A DNA stretch of 64,000 bases. It comes from JAWPMT01 sp965215825 (GTDB taxonomy: Bacteria > Bacteroidota > Bacteroidia > Cytophagales > Cyclobacteriaceae). A program made the position numbers and the translations under genes. Location: the NCBI GenBank assembly GCA_965215825.1, contig CBDCEM010000003.1:3472001-3536000 (forward strand), given 5' to 3'. This document shows, in pieces, positions 18,101-27,464 of the stretch (positions are counted from its first letter, which is position 1; the number at the start of each line of letters is the position of its first letter). The notes under the pieces are model-generated. The model had not been told where the DNA came from. It saw only the letters and a program-made list of their open reading frames with translations, and ran no database searches.

Positions 18101-18511
18101 AGCGAGATCATTTGGTAACGAAGGTTTTGCACGATCTACAGCATCTTTTACCTTGGTCAAAGCATCCTCGATATCCGTTTCAGGAGTAAACTCGACAATG
18201 ATGGTCGAGTAGTCCTGTACTGAAGTTGACTTAATATTATCAACATCTGCAATCGTATTTACCTCTTTCTCAATGTAGCGTGTAACCAGGTTTTCCATAT
18301 CCACGGGAGAGTTCCCCGGATAGGGAGTACCGATGTATACAATCGGTTGCTTTATCTCAGGAAAACTTTCTTTGGGAAGTGTGATATAGGTAGTCAATCC
18401 CATAATGATCACAATAGCTGTAATCACATAGACTGTGGTCCTATTATTCAAAGCCAGAGTAGTCAACCCAAATTGCTTCTGTGTTTTAATATCTTTCTTT
18501 TCTTCTGCCAT
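15101..18511 (-). CDS. RND efflux permease (HAE1/AcrB-like)
   Basis: 1136 residues, the inner-membrane pump of a tripartite efflux system that exports drugs or other small molecules with proton import. N-terminal TM1 is followed by the porter region ('PLPKESFPEIKQPIVYI'-like stretch near 45-62), TM2-6, a second porter half and TM7-12. In TM4 the usual DD pair is D-N ('GMLVDNGIVVVENVYR'), a variation common outside proteobacterial AcrB. An additional hydrophobic stretch around 510-560 makes the middle longer than in AcrB (about 1049 residues). The adaptor gene lies 28 bp upstream. Substrates are unknown. Confidence 0.93.
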   Translation of the reverse strand: MAEEKKDIKTQKQFGLTTLALNNRTTVYVITAIVIIMGLTTYITLPKESFPEIKQPIVYIGTPYPGNSPVDMENLVTRYIEKEVNTIADVDNIKSTSVQDYSTIIVEFTPETDIEDALTKVKDAVDRAKPSLPNDLASDPNVFEMNFSEFPVMNINLSGNYGMEELNEYAEYLEDEIEKVTEISKVEIRGIDEKEVKVNVDPYQMEAREVNFGDIEAAIASENITLSGGSIKEGDIRRTIRVVGEFKEPSEILEVVVKSEKGNIVYLRDIAEVSFDYKEKENYARLRTNPVVMVDVVKRSGENLLIATDKINVILDKAQAEIFPKDLIVTKTNDQSQQTRELVDSLENNIISGVILVVVVLLFFLGSRNALFVGVAIPLSMFMSFMILGMFGITINMMVLFSLIMALGMLVDNGIVVVENVYRLREEGFNSYEATKRGVGEVALPIIASTATTLAAFLPLAFWPGLMGEFMKFLPITLMVTLGSSLFVALVINPVLITSFMKLDTGEVNKKRILIYVAIAIVVGIICLLIDKIVLSNLLFATAIITLLNVYVLTPSSRSFRSFFLPWLEGLYSRLLNFALAGWRPVLFFWGTVLLMVASIMIFGSFLDSKRKPNLVYFPKTAPKYINVFVEFPVGTDIEATNEFVEGIEDVVLDVVEPYEQIVESVIANVGQGTSDPNDPSAFGEQDTPNKARITVNFIEFKYRDGVDTKKILSEIREAIGEYPGVTVTVDQNADGPPAGKPISIEVAGQDFATLIDISDQMKKLINESGIEGIEKLKTDLQTGKPELVVNIDREKARRFGLSTSLIASEVRTALFGKEISRYKQGEDDYDIQLRLKDQYRYDVDALMNKSVVFRDQASGQMKSVPISSVAKAELSSTFGSIKRTDLERQVIISSNVVEGYNPTKINDEIKSLLADFQMPTGYEFKFGGEQEKQAKEMAFLSSALLIALFLIFLIIVSQFNKVTTPFIIMMSVLFSTIGVFLGLVVFQMDFVVIMTMIGIISLAGIVVNNAIVLIDFIELSRNRMRAELDIDKLPFEKIIAAIATAGATRLRPVLLTAITTILGLIPLAVGINIDFVKFFSTYNADFYLGGDNVAFWGPMSWTIIFGLTFATFLTLVIVPVMYLFFAKINRRLGIS

Positions 18512-18539
18512 TACGGTAAGAATTTAGTGATTGCCTTAC

Positions 18540-19679
18540 TTACTTCTGAGTAAGTGTTACCAATGCGTTTTCAGATAATTCGCGATACCCATCATACGCC
18601 AGGGTCTGGCCTATCTTAAGCCCACTTTTGATTTCCGTTTTCAGGTTATAGGAGATACCCGCTTCAATATGTACTTTCTTGGCCCGGGACTTGTCTCCTT
18701 CCTTCTCTATGACAAAGACGAAATTTCCCTGGTTGTCGCTTTGAATCAATTTTGTAGGTACGGTAAGCGCCTGATCATTTTCATAATCAACCAACTTGAG
18801 AACAACTACCTGGTTAGGCTGAACAGGGAAACCTACAGACGGCAATTCTATTTCTACATCAAATGTGCGATTCTCACTTTTGATCACCTTTCCCAAAGAC
18901 TTAACTTTTGATGTTACATGTTTATCCTGCGATGGAAAATAAACATCTACTTCCTGTCCCTGACTGAATCTACCTAAAAAAGATTCTGATACATCTGCGG
19001 AGATGTAGGTCTCATCCGGGTTGATCAATCGCACAACTGGAATTCCTGGCTGAACAAGTTCTCCCAACCTCACAGGAACATCGTCAACTACAGCATCAAA
19101 AGGGGCCACAATAGACGATTGGCTTAGTTGAGATCTTAACGTGATCAATCGCTTTTCCAAAGACTCTTTGTTATTCTTGGCTTGCAGGTATTGGATCTCT
19201 GTACCAATGTTTTGCTTCCATAATCTACTTTGACGTTCAAAAACTTCTTTAGCAAGATCCAGCTGAGTTTCAATTTCAGCCATGCTATTGCGAATTACAT
19301 CCGCATTCAACGATACCAGCAATTGCCCTTTACGAACTCTCTGCCCCTCTTCAACTTTTAGGTTGGTCACCTTGCCCATCATTTCTGCTGTTAGCGATAC
19401 ATTCTTACGTGAAGAAACAGCGCCCCGGAATTCCACTTCATGAAAAAATGGTTCGGGTTTCAGGTTTTTGCCAGCTACTAGAACTTTATTCGCTTCCTTT
19501 TTCTTCAGCTCACCTGAAGCTATCAGCTCAGTTTCCAAAGCATTAATCTTCTCTTCCAATACACTTTTCTCTTCTTTAAGTGCATTTAGCTGGTCCATTT
19601 TTGTCCCCTCTTCTCCTCCACAGGCATAGAATAAGCTTGCGAGAATAGCTGTAAATGCGATTTGAAACAACTTTTTCAT
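18540..19679 (-). CDS. RND periplasmic adaptor lipoprotein
   Basis: 379 residues from ATG 19677-19679, chosen because it begins the lipoprotein signal peptide ending in the lipobox FYAC; the frame is open for 17 more codons upstream. A short coiled coil (about 27-55), the biotinyl-lipoyl and hairpin region ('AEMMGKVTNLKVEEGQRVRKG', split around 100-120; then the helical hairpin), and beta-barrel domains follow the HlyD/MFP pattern. It links the RND pump to the TolC-like channel. The gene lies 50 bp after the TolC gene and 28 bp before the pump gene. Confidence 0.9.
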   Translation of the reverse strand: MKKLFQIAFTAILASLFYACGGEEGTKMDQLNALKEEKSVLEEKINALETELIASGELKKKEANKVLVAGKNLKPEPFFHEVEFRGAVSSRKNVSLTAEMMGKVTNLKVEEGQRVRKGQLLVSLNADVIRNSMAEIETQLDLAKEVFERQSRLWKQNIGTEIQYLQAKNNKESLEKRLITLRSQLSQSSIVAPFDAVVDDVPVRLGELVQPGIPVVRLINPDETYISADVSESFLGRFSQGQEVDVYFPSQDKHVTSKVKSLGKVIKSENRTFDVEIELPSVGFPVQPNQVVVLKLVDYENDQALTVPTKLIQSDNQGNFVFVIEKEGDKSRAKKVHIEAGISYNLKTEIKSGLKIGQTLAYDGYRELSENALVTLTQK

Positions 19680-19729
19680 GGATAGTAGGTTTTCGTTAAG
19701 GTCTATATAATTTCTTATTTTCTTTTTCA

Positions 19730-21142
19730 TTAGTTCAGTGTGCCAAGGGCTTTTTGTAGATCAATCCTGGCGATAATGGCATCATACAATGCGCTGTAAT
19801 AGTTGGTCTGTGCTTCCTTCAGTGAGGTATCTGCTTCAACGACCTCCAGGTTGGAACCAATACCTTCCTGATATTTAATTTGAGTCACGCGAAAAACTTT
19901 ATCAGCCAACTCCATATTTTCTCTCTGTACATCAATTCTTCGTACTGCATTTTGCAAAGCCAGTCGACTGTTTTGTACCTCGAAATCAATTAAACTTTCA
20001 TATCGAGTGATTCCGTTGCTTAATTGTTCAAGACTCACTTTTTCCCGCTGCACCTGGTACCTTCTCTGTAAACCTGTGAAGATGTTCCAATTGAGGCTCA
20101 AGCCAATCGACGAGTACCTGTACCACTTGTCAGGTCCCACCTCAGGAAGTTCATCGAAATTGGATTGTGTGCTGAATAATCCACCGAAGGACTGAGATTG
20201 TGTGCTGTATCCCAAATTGGCAAATCCAGACAATGTCGGAAGTGCTTCAGCATACTTGTTCTTGATATTCAATTCCTGAAGTTTGCGGTTAACTAGAAGT
20301 GTCTGGTATTCGGGGCGTTCTTCATAATTTACCTGAGTATCGGTTTGCGCAATTGTAGCGCCAAGCACATCATCAAACGTACCGCTTAACTCAAACGATT
20401 GCTCTAAAGGGTACCCCATTTGAAACTTCAACAAAGTCAAAGAGATTGTATTGAGGTTGGCAATATTATCAAGATCCGATTTCAGGTTATTCAAGGAAAC
20501 CTTCAATCGATCAACGTCAATTTCTTCCGCAAATCCATTCTTGTACAACTCCCGAGTATTCCGATATAACGTATCTAATCTGGTCAAATTAGCTGCAAAA
20601 AGATTGAGTCTCTCCCGGTTAATCAAAACATCGTAATAAGCCTTGCTCACATTTTCGATGATATTGACCCTGGTCTCCTCTTTTTGTTTCACAGAAAGCT
20701 CCTTGAAGGTTCTGGAAGCTTGTAATGCCACAATGTAAGAACCATTAAAGATGATTTGATTCACACCTAAACTGGCGTCACCAACACTCTTTAATTGAAA
20801 GAAATTCTCCGCTGCATACACATCTCCCTGGCTTACACCAAGATCATTGGCCTGATCATCAGTCAGTCCGATGGGTGATCCGGGTGTATATTCTGCAAAG
20901 AACCGTTGAAGTGTAGGGCTCTTTTGCACAACTGCGGAACCGGATATCTGGGGGAAACCAATACCTGCGGTTTCCTTAACCTGCAACCGGGCAGACTTTT
21001 CATCTAGCACGGCATTTTTCATTTCTGCATTATTCGTCAAAGCGTATTCTACGCACGCCTCCAGACTCATAGCAGAACTTCCTTCCTGGGCCCTTGTCCC
21101 AAGAGAAAGTAGGGTAGCGATGATAATTAGTGGTACTCTCAT
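19730..21142 (-). CDS. TolC family outer-membrane channel
   Basis: 470 residues with a signal peptide (cleavage near 'GTRAQ'), then the two repeated TolC halves rich in long helices: 'EACVEYALTNNAEMKNAV' in the first, 'QEKVSLEQL'-type helices and 'IKYQEGIGSNLEVVEADTSL' in the second. It forms the outer-membrane exit duct of the tripartite pump. The ATG at 21142 overlaps the TetR stop by 4 bp (ATGA), showing translational coupling to the regulator. Confidence 0.92.
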   Translation of the reverse strand: MRVPLIIIATLLSLGTRAQEGSSAMSLEACVEYALTNNAEMKNAVLDEKSARLQVKETAGIGFPQISGSAVVQKSPTLQRFFAEYTPGSPIGLTDDQANDLGVSQGDVYAAENFFQLKSVGDASLGVNQIIFNGSYIVALQASRTFKELSVKQKEETRVNIIENVSKAYYDVLINRERLNLFAANLTRLDTLYRNTRELYKNGFAEEIDVDRLKVSLNNLKSDLDNIANLNTISLTLLKFQMGYPLEQSFELSGTFDDVLGATIAQTDTQVNYEERPEYQTLLVNRKLQELNIKNKYAEALPTLSGFANLGYSTQSQSFGGLFSTQSNFDELPEVGPDKWYRYSSIGLSLNWNIFTGLQRRYQVQREKVSLEQLSNGITRYESLIDFEVQNSRLALQNAVRRIDVQRENMELADKVFRVTQIKYQEGIGSNLEVVEADTSLKEAQTNYYSALYDAIIARIDLQKALGTLN

Positions 21143-21768
21143 TTGAGTGGTTTTACAGCTTCTGTTTGAAAATATTTCTGATAGTGATTGCGTCCTTTTT
21201 CAGTCAAAATTCCGTGAATGAAATGATCTAGGAGTTGCATTTGAACCTCTACAAACTGGAAATGCTCAGGAGGAAAAATTTGTTGATCAAAGATCATCTG
21301 AACCTGCTCCACTCTGAATTTCGACAAAATCTTTACATCGATTTCTTGGCGGTAACACCCTTCTTTCGTCCCCTTGATCAGGTTTTCCTCAATATGTCCA
21401 CGTATAAATTCATTTTTGAAGGCCAGGTACAGGTCCCATGCCTCATGATGGAATTTTTGAAGATCATACAGCAGTGAAGGATTCATGTCCTGGATATTTC
21501 TCCGCATGCACTGAGCTATTTGATGCAGTTCATCTATGGCATTTTGAGCTCGATGTTCGATCTCGGAGAACTCCTTTCGCTCCAGGTCCATGTGATAGCG
21601 TGCTACCTCCGTGACCAATCCATCCTTATTTACGAAGTATTGATAAAGTGTCTTTTTGGACATAGAAACCTCTCTGGCCACATCATCCATCGTCACACTC
21701 CGAACCCCGTACCTATTAAAGAGATTCATTGCCCCCTCCAAAATCCTATTTCTTATGTCGTTATCCAC
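21139..21768 (-). CDS. TetR/AcrR family regulator of the efflux operon
   Basis: 209 residues. The N-terminal helix-turn-helix reads 'AMNLFNRYGVRSVTMDDVA' and 'MSKKTLYQYFVNKDGLV' at about 13-55, as in TetR regulators. The C-terminal ligand-binding helices are divergent, as usual. It is the first gene of the efflux operon and overlaps tolC by 4 bp, so it probably represses its own operon until a pump substrate binds. Repeated GGAAACT/AGTTTCC boxes just upstream (21792-21837) are candidate operators. Confidence 0.9.
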   Translation of the reverse strand: MDNDIRNRILEGAMNLFNRYGVRSVTMDDVAREVSMSKKTLYQYFVNKDGLVTEVARYHMDLERKEFSEIEHRAQNAIDELHQIAQCMRRNIQDMNPSLLYDLQKFHHEAWDLYLAFKNEFIRGHIEENLIKGTKEGCYRQEIDVKILSKFRVEQVQMIFDQQIFPPEHFQFVEVQMQLLDHFIHGILTEKGRNHYQKYFQTEAVKPLK

Positions 21769-21791
21769 GTAATCTGTTTTTTTGTTACTGG

Positions 21792-21837
21792 GGAAACTTC
21801 TAACACCCCGGAAACTTTTGGAATCCTAATAGTTTCC
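21792..21837. promoter_or_regulatory. Candidate TetR operator repeats
   Basis: GGAAACTT occurs at 21792-21799 and again at 21810-21817, and its inverse AGTTTCC lies at 21831-21837, all within 70 bp of the TetR start. The spaced inverted pair 21810-21837 is the right kind of site for a dimeric regulator between the divergent efflux and hydrolase genes. No binding data can be read from sequence. Confidence 0.35.
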
Positions 21838-21933
21838 AAGGTTTCTACGATTAATAACCAAACAGGTTTAGCTGTTGCGCTTTTTTTTGAAGAATTTCTT
21901 TCCAAGAATCTTTTAGCTTCGCGCTAATTCTTA

Positions 21934-22734
21934 ATGGAGACAATCGATTTTACTTTTCAGAACCGCACGCTTCGGGTTCTCAAATCAGGTTCAGGGCCAG
22001 AAATTATGCTTATGTTCCATGGGTTTGGCCAAACAGCCGAGGTATTCAAAGATTGGCATCTTGCGCTTCATCAGTCTCATACTTTGTTTTCGTTTGATCT
22101 TTTTTTTCATGGCAATAGTGACCAAAAGGAGGAGCCTGTTACAACAGAATATTGGGGGAACCTCATCCATACTTTTGCGGAAAGGCAGCAATTCGATGCC
22201 TTCCATTTAGTCGGATTCAGCTTAGGCGGCCGATTTGTGAATGCCACAATTCTGACGATGCCCATGATGGTCAAGTCCATCATATATATTGCACCAGATG
22301 GCTTCTACGAATCTCCCTGGCATTTTATGGCTTTGACATTTAAGCGTCCCTTCCGATATCTCATGACCCACCCAAAGGCGCTTCTGAACATGGCGGATGT
22401 CGCGCAAAAATATGGCCTGAGTTCTCCAACATTGGTGAAATTTGCCAAAAGAGAATTAACCGATCTGGAAAACAGAGTTCGGGTTTATCGATCATGGATT
22501 CTTCTCAAGCCACTAATTAGAAACCATCGTAAAGTGACCCGGACTATAGATGATCATGATATCAGGTGCACCCTAATACTTGGTTCGAAAGATCATATCA
22601 TCCCTCCGGCCAAGGTTTCTCCAAAATTTAAAACTGCTTCCGGCACAACCATTTGTGTGATTGACAAGCGACATCACGAAATGATTGAAGCAGCATTAGA
22701 GCTCCTTTACCCAGTCGAAACCTTTGAAGAATAA
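21934..22734 (+). CDS. Alpha/beta hydrolase
   Basis: 266 residues, cytoplasmic. The alpha/beta-hydrolase landmarks are an oxyanion HGFG at 29-32, the nucleophile elbow GFSLGG with S96, an acid in 'LGSKDHIIPP' and the histidine pair in 'DKRHHEMI' near the end. The substrate is unknown. It is divergent from the efflux regulator and is followed 125 bp later by purL on the same strand, with no sign of a functional link. Confidence 0.85.
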   Translation: METIDFTFQNRTLRVLKSGSGPEIMLMFHGFGQTAEVFKDWHLALHQSHTLFSFDLFFHGNSDQKEEPVTTEYWGNLIHTFAERQQFDAFHLVGFSLGGRFVNATILTMPMMVKSIIYIAPDGFYESPWHFMALTFKRPFRYLMTHPKALLNMADVAQKYGLSSPTLVKFAKRELTDLENRVRVYRSWILLKPLIRNHRKVTRTIDDHDIRCTLILGSKDHIIPPAKVSPKFKTASGTTICVIDKRHHEMIEAALELLYPVETFEE

Positions 22735-22859
22735 GTAATCGACCCAATGCGTTAAAAGCAAAAAGGGTCTCTTTTCGTTGAACCAGAAGCTGGTGAGACG
22801 AACGCTTAAAAATGATGCACAATTCAATTATTTTTGCGGCTTAATTCCAGACCCTTCAC

Positions 22860-25800
22860 ATGATCTACTTTTTCAGAAAATCAGACACCCAGTATTACGC
22901 CGTAGGTGCCAGAAAACCCTTAGAAGAAAGCCATGTCGACCGACTTACCTGGCTATTTTCAGGGGCCAATCTGACGAATAATCAAGAGATCTCCGGGAAA
23001 TTCATTGGTCCTCGGAAGGAAATGATCACACCCTGGAGTACCAATGCCGTCGAAATTGCCCAAAATGCAGGAATTGAGGATCTGGAAAGAATAGAGGCGT
23101 TCATTTCTGAAAAATCTGGTCAGGTGTTTGACCCCATGTTGCAACAACGCTACAATGGACTGGGACAAGATGTTTTTACGCTGAATATTGAACCTGCTTC
23201 CGTTTTGGAGATTGAAGACATACGGGATTACAATGAAAAAGAAGGACTGGCCTTAAGTGAGGATGAAGTTGTCTTCCTGGAAGGTGTTGTAAAAGAGATC
23301 GGCAGGTCCTTGACAGATTCTGAAATTTTCGGATTCTCTCAGATCAATTCAGAGCATTGTCGACACAAAATTTTCAATGGAGAATTTATCATTGATGGTG
23401 ACAAACAAGAATTGTCTCTGTTTCAATGGATCAAAAAGACTTCTAAAGACAATCCAAATTTCCTGGTTTCTGCCTATAAGGACAATGTAGCATTTGTTCA
23501 AGGGCCAGTGGCTGAACAATTCGCACCTGCTACTCAGGATAAACCAGACTATTTCGAATCAAAGGATTTTGAATCGGTGATCTCTCTGAAGGCCGAAACT
23601 CACAATTTTCCCACCACTGTTGAGCCTTTCAATGGAGCAGCTACAGGCTCAGGGGGGGAGATTCGGGATCGTATGGCCGGAGGTCAGGGAAGTATCCCCC
23701 TCGCAGGCACTGCCGTTTACATGACCTCCTATCCGCGAACCAAAGGAGCCGGTTGGGAACAGCAAACAAAGGAAAGGCCCTGGTTGTATCAAACACCGAA
23801 AGAAATTTTAATAAAAGCTTCCAATGGTGCCAGTGACTATGGCAACAAGTTTGGTCAACCATTGATCTGCGGTAGTCTCCTAACGTTTGAATACGAGGAT
23901 CAAAATCAAGTCTATGGCTTTGACAAAGTGATCATGCTTGCGGGTGGCATCGGATTCGGCAAATTGAAAGAAAGTAAAAAGAAAGCTGTAGATAAAGACC
24001 AACAAATCGTAGTACTTGGCGGAGACAACTACCGAATTGGCATGGGTGGTAGTGCGGTTTCTTCGGTCGATACCGGAGAATTTGCCAATGCCATCGAACT
24101 TAATGCCGTGCAGCGATCCAACCCTGAAATGCAAAAAAGGGTTGCCAACACAGTTCGGGCCATGACGGAACTGGAGGATAATCCTGTTGTATCAATTCAT
24201 GATCATGGTGCAGGAGGTCACCTTAATTGTCTCTCAGAGTTAGTAGAAGAATCTGGCGGTATCATTGATGTTAATGCCCTACCTATCGGGGACCACACAC
24301 TTTCAGACAAAGAACTCATGAGCAATGAGTCTCAGGAACGCATGGGATTGGTCATCAATCAAAAAGATTCTGAATATCTAAAAGCAGTAGCTGCTCGCGA
24401 ACGTTCTCCTTATTACGAAGTAGGGAAGACCACTGGCGACATGAATTTGAAATTCAATGGTCTTCAGGATAAACTACCTTTTGAATTGAAGTTGGATCAC
24501 TTGTTTGGGTCTTCTCCCAAAACCATTCTGATCGACGAGGTGAGCAATACGGCCTTTAGAGATATAACTTACGATTCCTCTAAAATCGAGACTTATCTGA
24601 ATGAAGTGCTTCAATTGGAAGCAGTTGCATCTAAAGACTGGTTAACCAACAAAGTAGACCGATGCGTCACTGGAAAAGTCGCTACACAGCAAACCGTAGG
24701 AGAAATCCAGATCCCTCTAAACAATGTGGCTGTAATGGCGATCGATTATAAGAACCTGAAAGGGATTGCAACTGGAATAGGGCATTCCCCGGTTCCGGGT
24801 ATGATTGATGCGGGTGCAGGCTCCAGACTTTCGGTTACAGAATGCCTGACCAATATGGTGTTCGCCCCCTTGACTCATGGACTAGCAGGTATTTCACTCA
24901 GTGCAAACTGGATGTGGCCCGCGAAAAACCCAGGTGAAAATGCCCGGCTGTACCAAGGTGTAAAAGCCATCAGTGAATTCGTTTCGGCACTAGGCATCAA
25001 CATCCCAACGGGAAAGGATTCTCTTTCCATGACACAGAAATACCCAGATGGGCAAAAGGTACTGTCACCTGGCACAGTAATCGTCAGTGGCGGAGCCGAG
25101 GTAAGCGATATACGTAAAACCGTACTTCCTGCAATCAATACGCAAGGTTCTGATTCAAAACTCATCTATGTTCCCTTCGGGAAAAGTAGTTTTGAACTGG
25201 GTGGTAGTTCTTTCGCTCAGGTAGCGGCAGCCCTTGGCCAGAAAACTCCGGATGTTGAAGCCGGTACAGTCATCAAAGCATTTGATCTGATTCAATCTCT
25301 CATTAACGACGGATTCGTACTTTCCGGCCACGATGTTTCTGCGGGCGGATTGATTACGACATTACTTGAGATGAATTTCCCGAATCAAACCGGAGGGTCA
25401 AGAATTAACCTGACAGATTTTGATGAAAATGATTTGGTCAAACTACTCTTCGCCGAAAACCCTGCGGTTGTTTTACAGATTACAACAACCGCATTGGAAG
25501 CAATTAAGCAAAGTGGAATTGATTTTATTGAACTTGGATCCATACAGGAAGCACGTCAATTATCATTAAGCAAGGGAGATTGGCATTTAAATCTCGATAT
25601 TGACGAATGTAGATCGATCTGGATGCGTTCTTCCCATTTACTGGACCTGGAACAAACGGAACCCTCGCAAGCAAAAGCAAGATTCGAAAATTACAGTAAA
25701 CAGCCGCTCTCCTACGTGTTTCCAAAAGACTTTACGGGAAAACATAGTGACCTTAACATCGATATAAATAGAAAAACAAAATCCGGCACTAAAGCTGCGA

Positions 25801-26531
25801 TTATTCGTGAGCAGGGCGTGAATAGTGACCGGGAAATGGCCTATGCCCTTTATATGGCAGGATTTGATGTGTTGGATGTGCACATGACAGACCTGGTCAG
25901 TGGACGAGAAGACCTTTCGGATATCAACCTGATTGCCTTCGTTGGAGGGTTTTCAAACTCGGATGTTCTGGGTTCTGCCAAAGGATGGGCCGGCTCATTC
26001 TTGTTCAATGAGAAAGCAAAAATGGCACTAGACAACTTCTATGCAAGACCCGACACCTTGAGTTTGGGTGTGTGCAATGGTTGTCAACTGATGATGGAAT
26101 TGGAGGTAGTATTCCCAGGAATGGAGAATCATCCAAAAATGCATCACAACGTTACCGGAAAATTTGAGTGCGGTTTTATCAATGTGGATATCGAGCCCAA
26201 TAATACTGTGATGTTGGGCAATATGGCGGGATCGCGATTGGGAATTTGGCTCGCACACGGCGAAGGCAGGTTCATGATTGAGGATGAAAACCATTACGCA
26301 ATTCCAATGAAGTATGCTCACAATGCCATACCTGGCAATCCAAATGGAAGCTCCTTCGGTGTTGCAGCTATGGCGTCTAAGGATGGTCGTCATCTGGCAA
26401 TGATGCCTCATCTGGAGCGCTCATTATTCCCATGGAATTGGGCACATTATGAAGACAAATTGGCACATGAAGTAAGTCCCTGGCTGATTCCTTTCGCCAA
26501 TGCGTTTGAGTGGGTAAAGTCTAATAAGTAA
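22860..26531 (+). CDS. purL: Phosphoribosylformylglycinamidine synthase, single-chain
   Basis: 1223 residues, near the length of the large single-chain PurL. It makes FGAM from FGAR, ATP and glutamine in purine synthesis. The order is an N-terminal substrate-adaptor domain, two AIRS-like ATP-binding halves ('INSEHCRHKIFNG', 'HDHGAGGHLNCLSE', 'SGHDVSAGGLITT'), then a class I glutaminase domain with nucleophile cysteine in 'GVCNGCQLMMEL', 'HGEGRF' and the end motif 'PHLERSLFPWNW'. The ATG at 22860 gives the expected N-terminus. It stands alone and converges with the esterase gene 6 bp away. Confidence 0.96.
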   Translation: MIYFFRKSDTQYYAVGARKPLEESHVDRLTWLFSGANLTNNQEISGKFIGPRKEMITPWSTNAVEIAQNAGIEDLERIEAFISEKSGQVFDPMLQQRYNGLGQDVFTLNIEPASVLEIEDIRDYNEKEGLALSEDEVVFLEGVVKEIGRSLTDSEIFGFSQINSEHCRHKIFNGEFIIDGDKQELSLFQWIKKTSKDNPNFLVSAYKDNVAFVQGPVAEQFAPATQDKPDYFESKDFESVISLKAETHNFPTTVEPFNGAATGSGGEIRDRMAGGQGSIPLAGTAVYMTSYPRTKGAGWEQQTKERPWLYQTPKEILIKASNGASDYGNKFGQPLICGSLLTFEYEDQNQVYGFDKVIMLAGGIGFGKLKESKKKAVDKDQQIVVLGGDNYRIGMGGSAVSSVDTGEFANAIELNAVQRSNPEMQKRVANTVRAMTELEDNPVVSIHDHGAGGHLNCLSELVEESGGIIDVNALPIGDHTLSDKELMSNESQERMGLVINQKDSEYLKAVAARERSPYYEVGKTTGDMNLKFNGLQDKLPFELKLDHLFGSSPKTILIDEVSNTAFRDITYDSSKIETYLNEVLQLEAVASKDWLTNKVDRCVTGKVATQQTVGEIQIPLNNVAVMAIDYKNLKGIATGIGHSPVPGMIDAGAGSRLSVTECLTNMVFAPLTHGLAGISLSANWMWPAKNPGENARLYQGVKAISEFVSALGINIPTGKDSLSMTQKYPDGQKVLSPGTVIVSGGAEVSDIRKTVLPAINTQGSDSKLIYVPFGKSSFELGGSSFAQVAAALGQKTPDVEAGTVIKAFDLIQSLINDGFVLSGHDVSAGGLITTLLEMNFPNQTGGSRINLTDFDENDLVKLLFAENPAVVLQITTTALEAIKQSGIDFIELGSIQEARQLSLSKGDWHLNLDIDECRSIWMRSSHLLDLEQTEPSQAKARFENYSKQPLSYVFPKDFTGKHSDLNIDINRKTKSGTKAAIIREQGVNSDREMAYALYMAGFDVLDVHMTDLVSGREDLSDINLIAFVGGFSNSDVLGSAKGWAGSFLFNEKAKMALDNFYARPDTLSLGVCNGCQLMMELEVVFPGMENHPKMHHNVTGKFECGFINVDIEPNNTVMLGNMAGSRLGIWLAHGEGRFMIEDENHYAIPMKYAHNAIPGNPNGSSFGVAAMASKDGRHLAMMPHLERSLFPWNWAHYEDKLAHEVSPWLIPFANAFEWVKSNK

Positions 26532-26536
26532 ACAGG

Positions 26537-27388
26537 CTACTTGAAATAATCATAATCCTCAAACCACTCTTTCATTCTGTCGGGCCAGCCAGATACGGAT
26601 TTAAGTTCGGTGCGGGTACCCATGTTAAACGCATGATCGCCTTGAGCATACAGGTGCATTTCAACCGGAATGTCGGCCGCTCTGTAAATGCGCAACATCT
26701 GAACAATGGTTTCCGAACAACATTCATCGTTGTTAGCAGCTACTAAAAAAGCAGGAGGCGCATCTGCTGGAATATTGACAGCTGGTATGAATAATGGTCC
26801 AGGATACACCTGAACAAGAAAGTCCGGGCGAAAATTGAGTTGGTCGATCTTATTGCCTCTGTTTGGATAATCATTTTCTTCAAATGCCAACATTGAGGCG
26901 ATTTCACCACCAGCAGAAAAAGCCAAAACTCCAACTTTATTCATATCGTAACCCAGTTCTGATGCAAGGCTTCTGACCTTCTTTATGGCTCTTCTTCCAT
27001 CTTGACGAACATGCTCAAAAGTATATTCAGATCCTTCCTCTCTAACGAGTCTGTATTTTAAGACAAACGCAGTAAATCCCAATTTTGTCATAAAGTGAGC
27101 AGCTCGTTCTCCTTCACTATTGTAGACAAGTGCCCTGTGTCCTCCTCCAGGGATGATCAGAACAGCGGCACCATTCTGAGTCTTTGGTTTGAATAAAGTA
27201 ATTGAGGGGTTGTGAATATTCTTGACCCACCAATCTTTTGCTTGTTCGGGTTCATTTTTCAAATGTTCAAAACCTGGAGCACCCTCTGACCAAAGAGGAA
27301 TAACCTCCTGTGCCTTGATGGTGATTGGAAAAGAAATGGCAGCGATAAAAATAGATCCAAGAAGGTAGGTCCTTATCCTTTGAGTCAT
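26537..27388 (-). CDS. Secreted alpha/beta hydrolase (acetylesterase-like)
   Basis: 283 residues with a signal peptide (about 1-26, ending in KAQ). The mature enzyme starts 'EVIPLWSEGAPGF', shows the 'IIPGGGH' oxyanion loop at 79-84 and the nucleophile S158 in AFSAGG, with a C-terminal histidine in 'YAQGDHAFNM'. This pattern fits the esterase/BD-FAE branch that removes acyl groups from xylan or similar polysaccharides, or a related lipase. A periplasmic or secreted location is likely. No carbohydrate-utilisation genes are nearby. Confidence 0.85.
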   Translation of the reverse strand: MTQRIRTYLLGSIFIAAISFPITIKAQEVIPLWSEGAPGFEHLKNEPEQAKDWWVKNIHNPSITLFKPKTQNGAAVLIIPGGGHRALVYNSEGERAAHFMTKLGFTAFVLKYRLVREEGSEYTFEHVRQDGRRAIKKVRSLASELGYDMNKVGVLAFSAGGEIASMLAFEENDYPNRGNKIDQLNFRPDFLVQVYPGPLFIPAVNIPADAPPAFLVAANNDECCSETIVQMLRIYRAADIPVEMHLYAQGDHAFNMGTRTELKSVSGWPDRMKEWFEDYDYFK

Positions 27389-27464
27389 TGATTAGTCATT
27401 TAAAATCAAATGCCAAAATCAAGCATTCTACTCAGTGACAGGCAGGGTATTCAGACCAAACTAC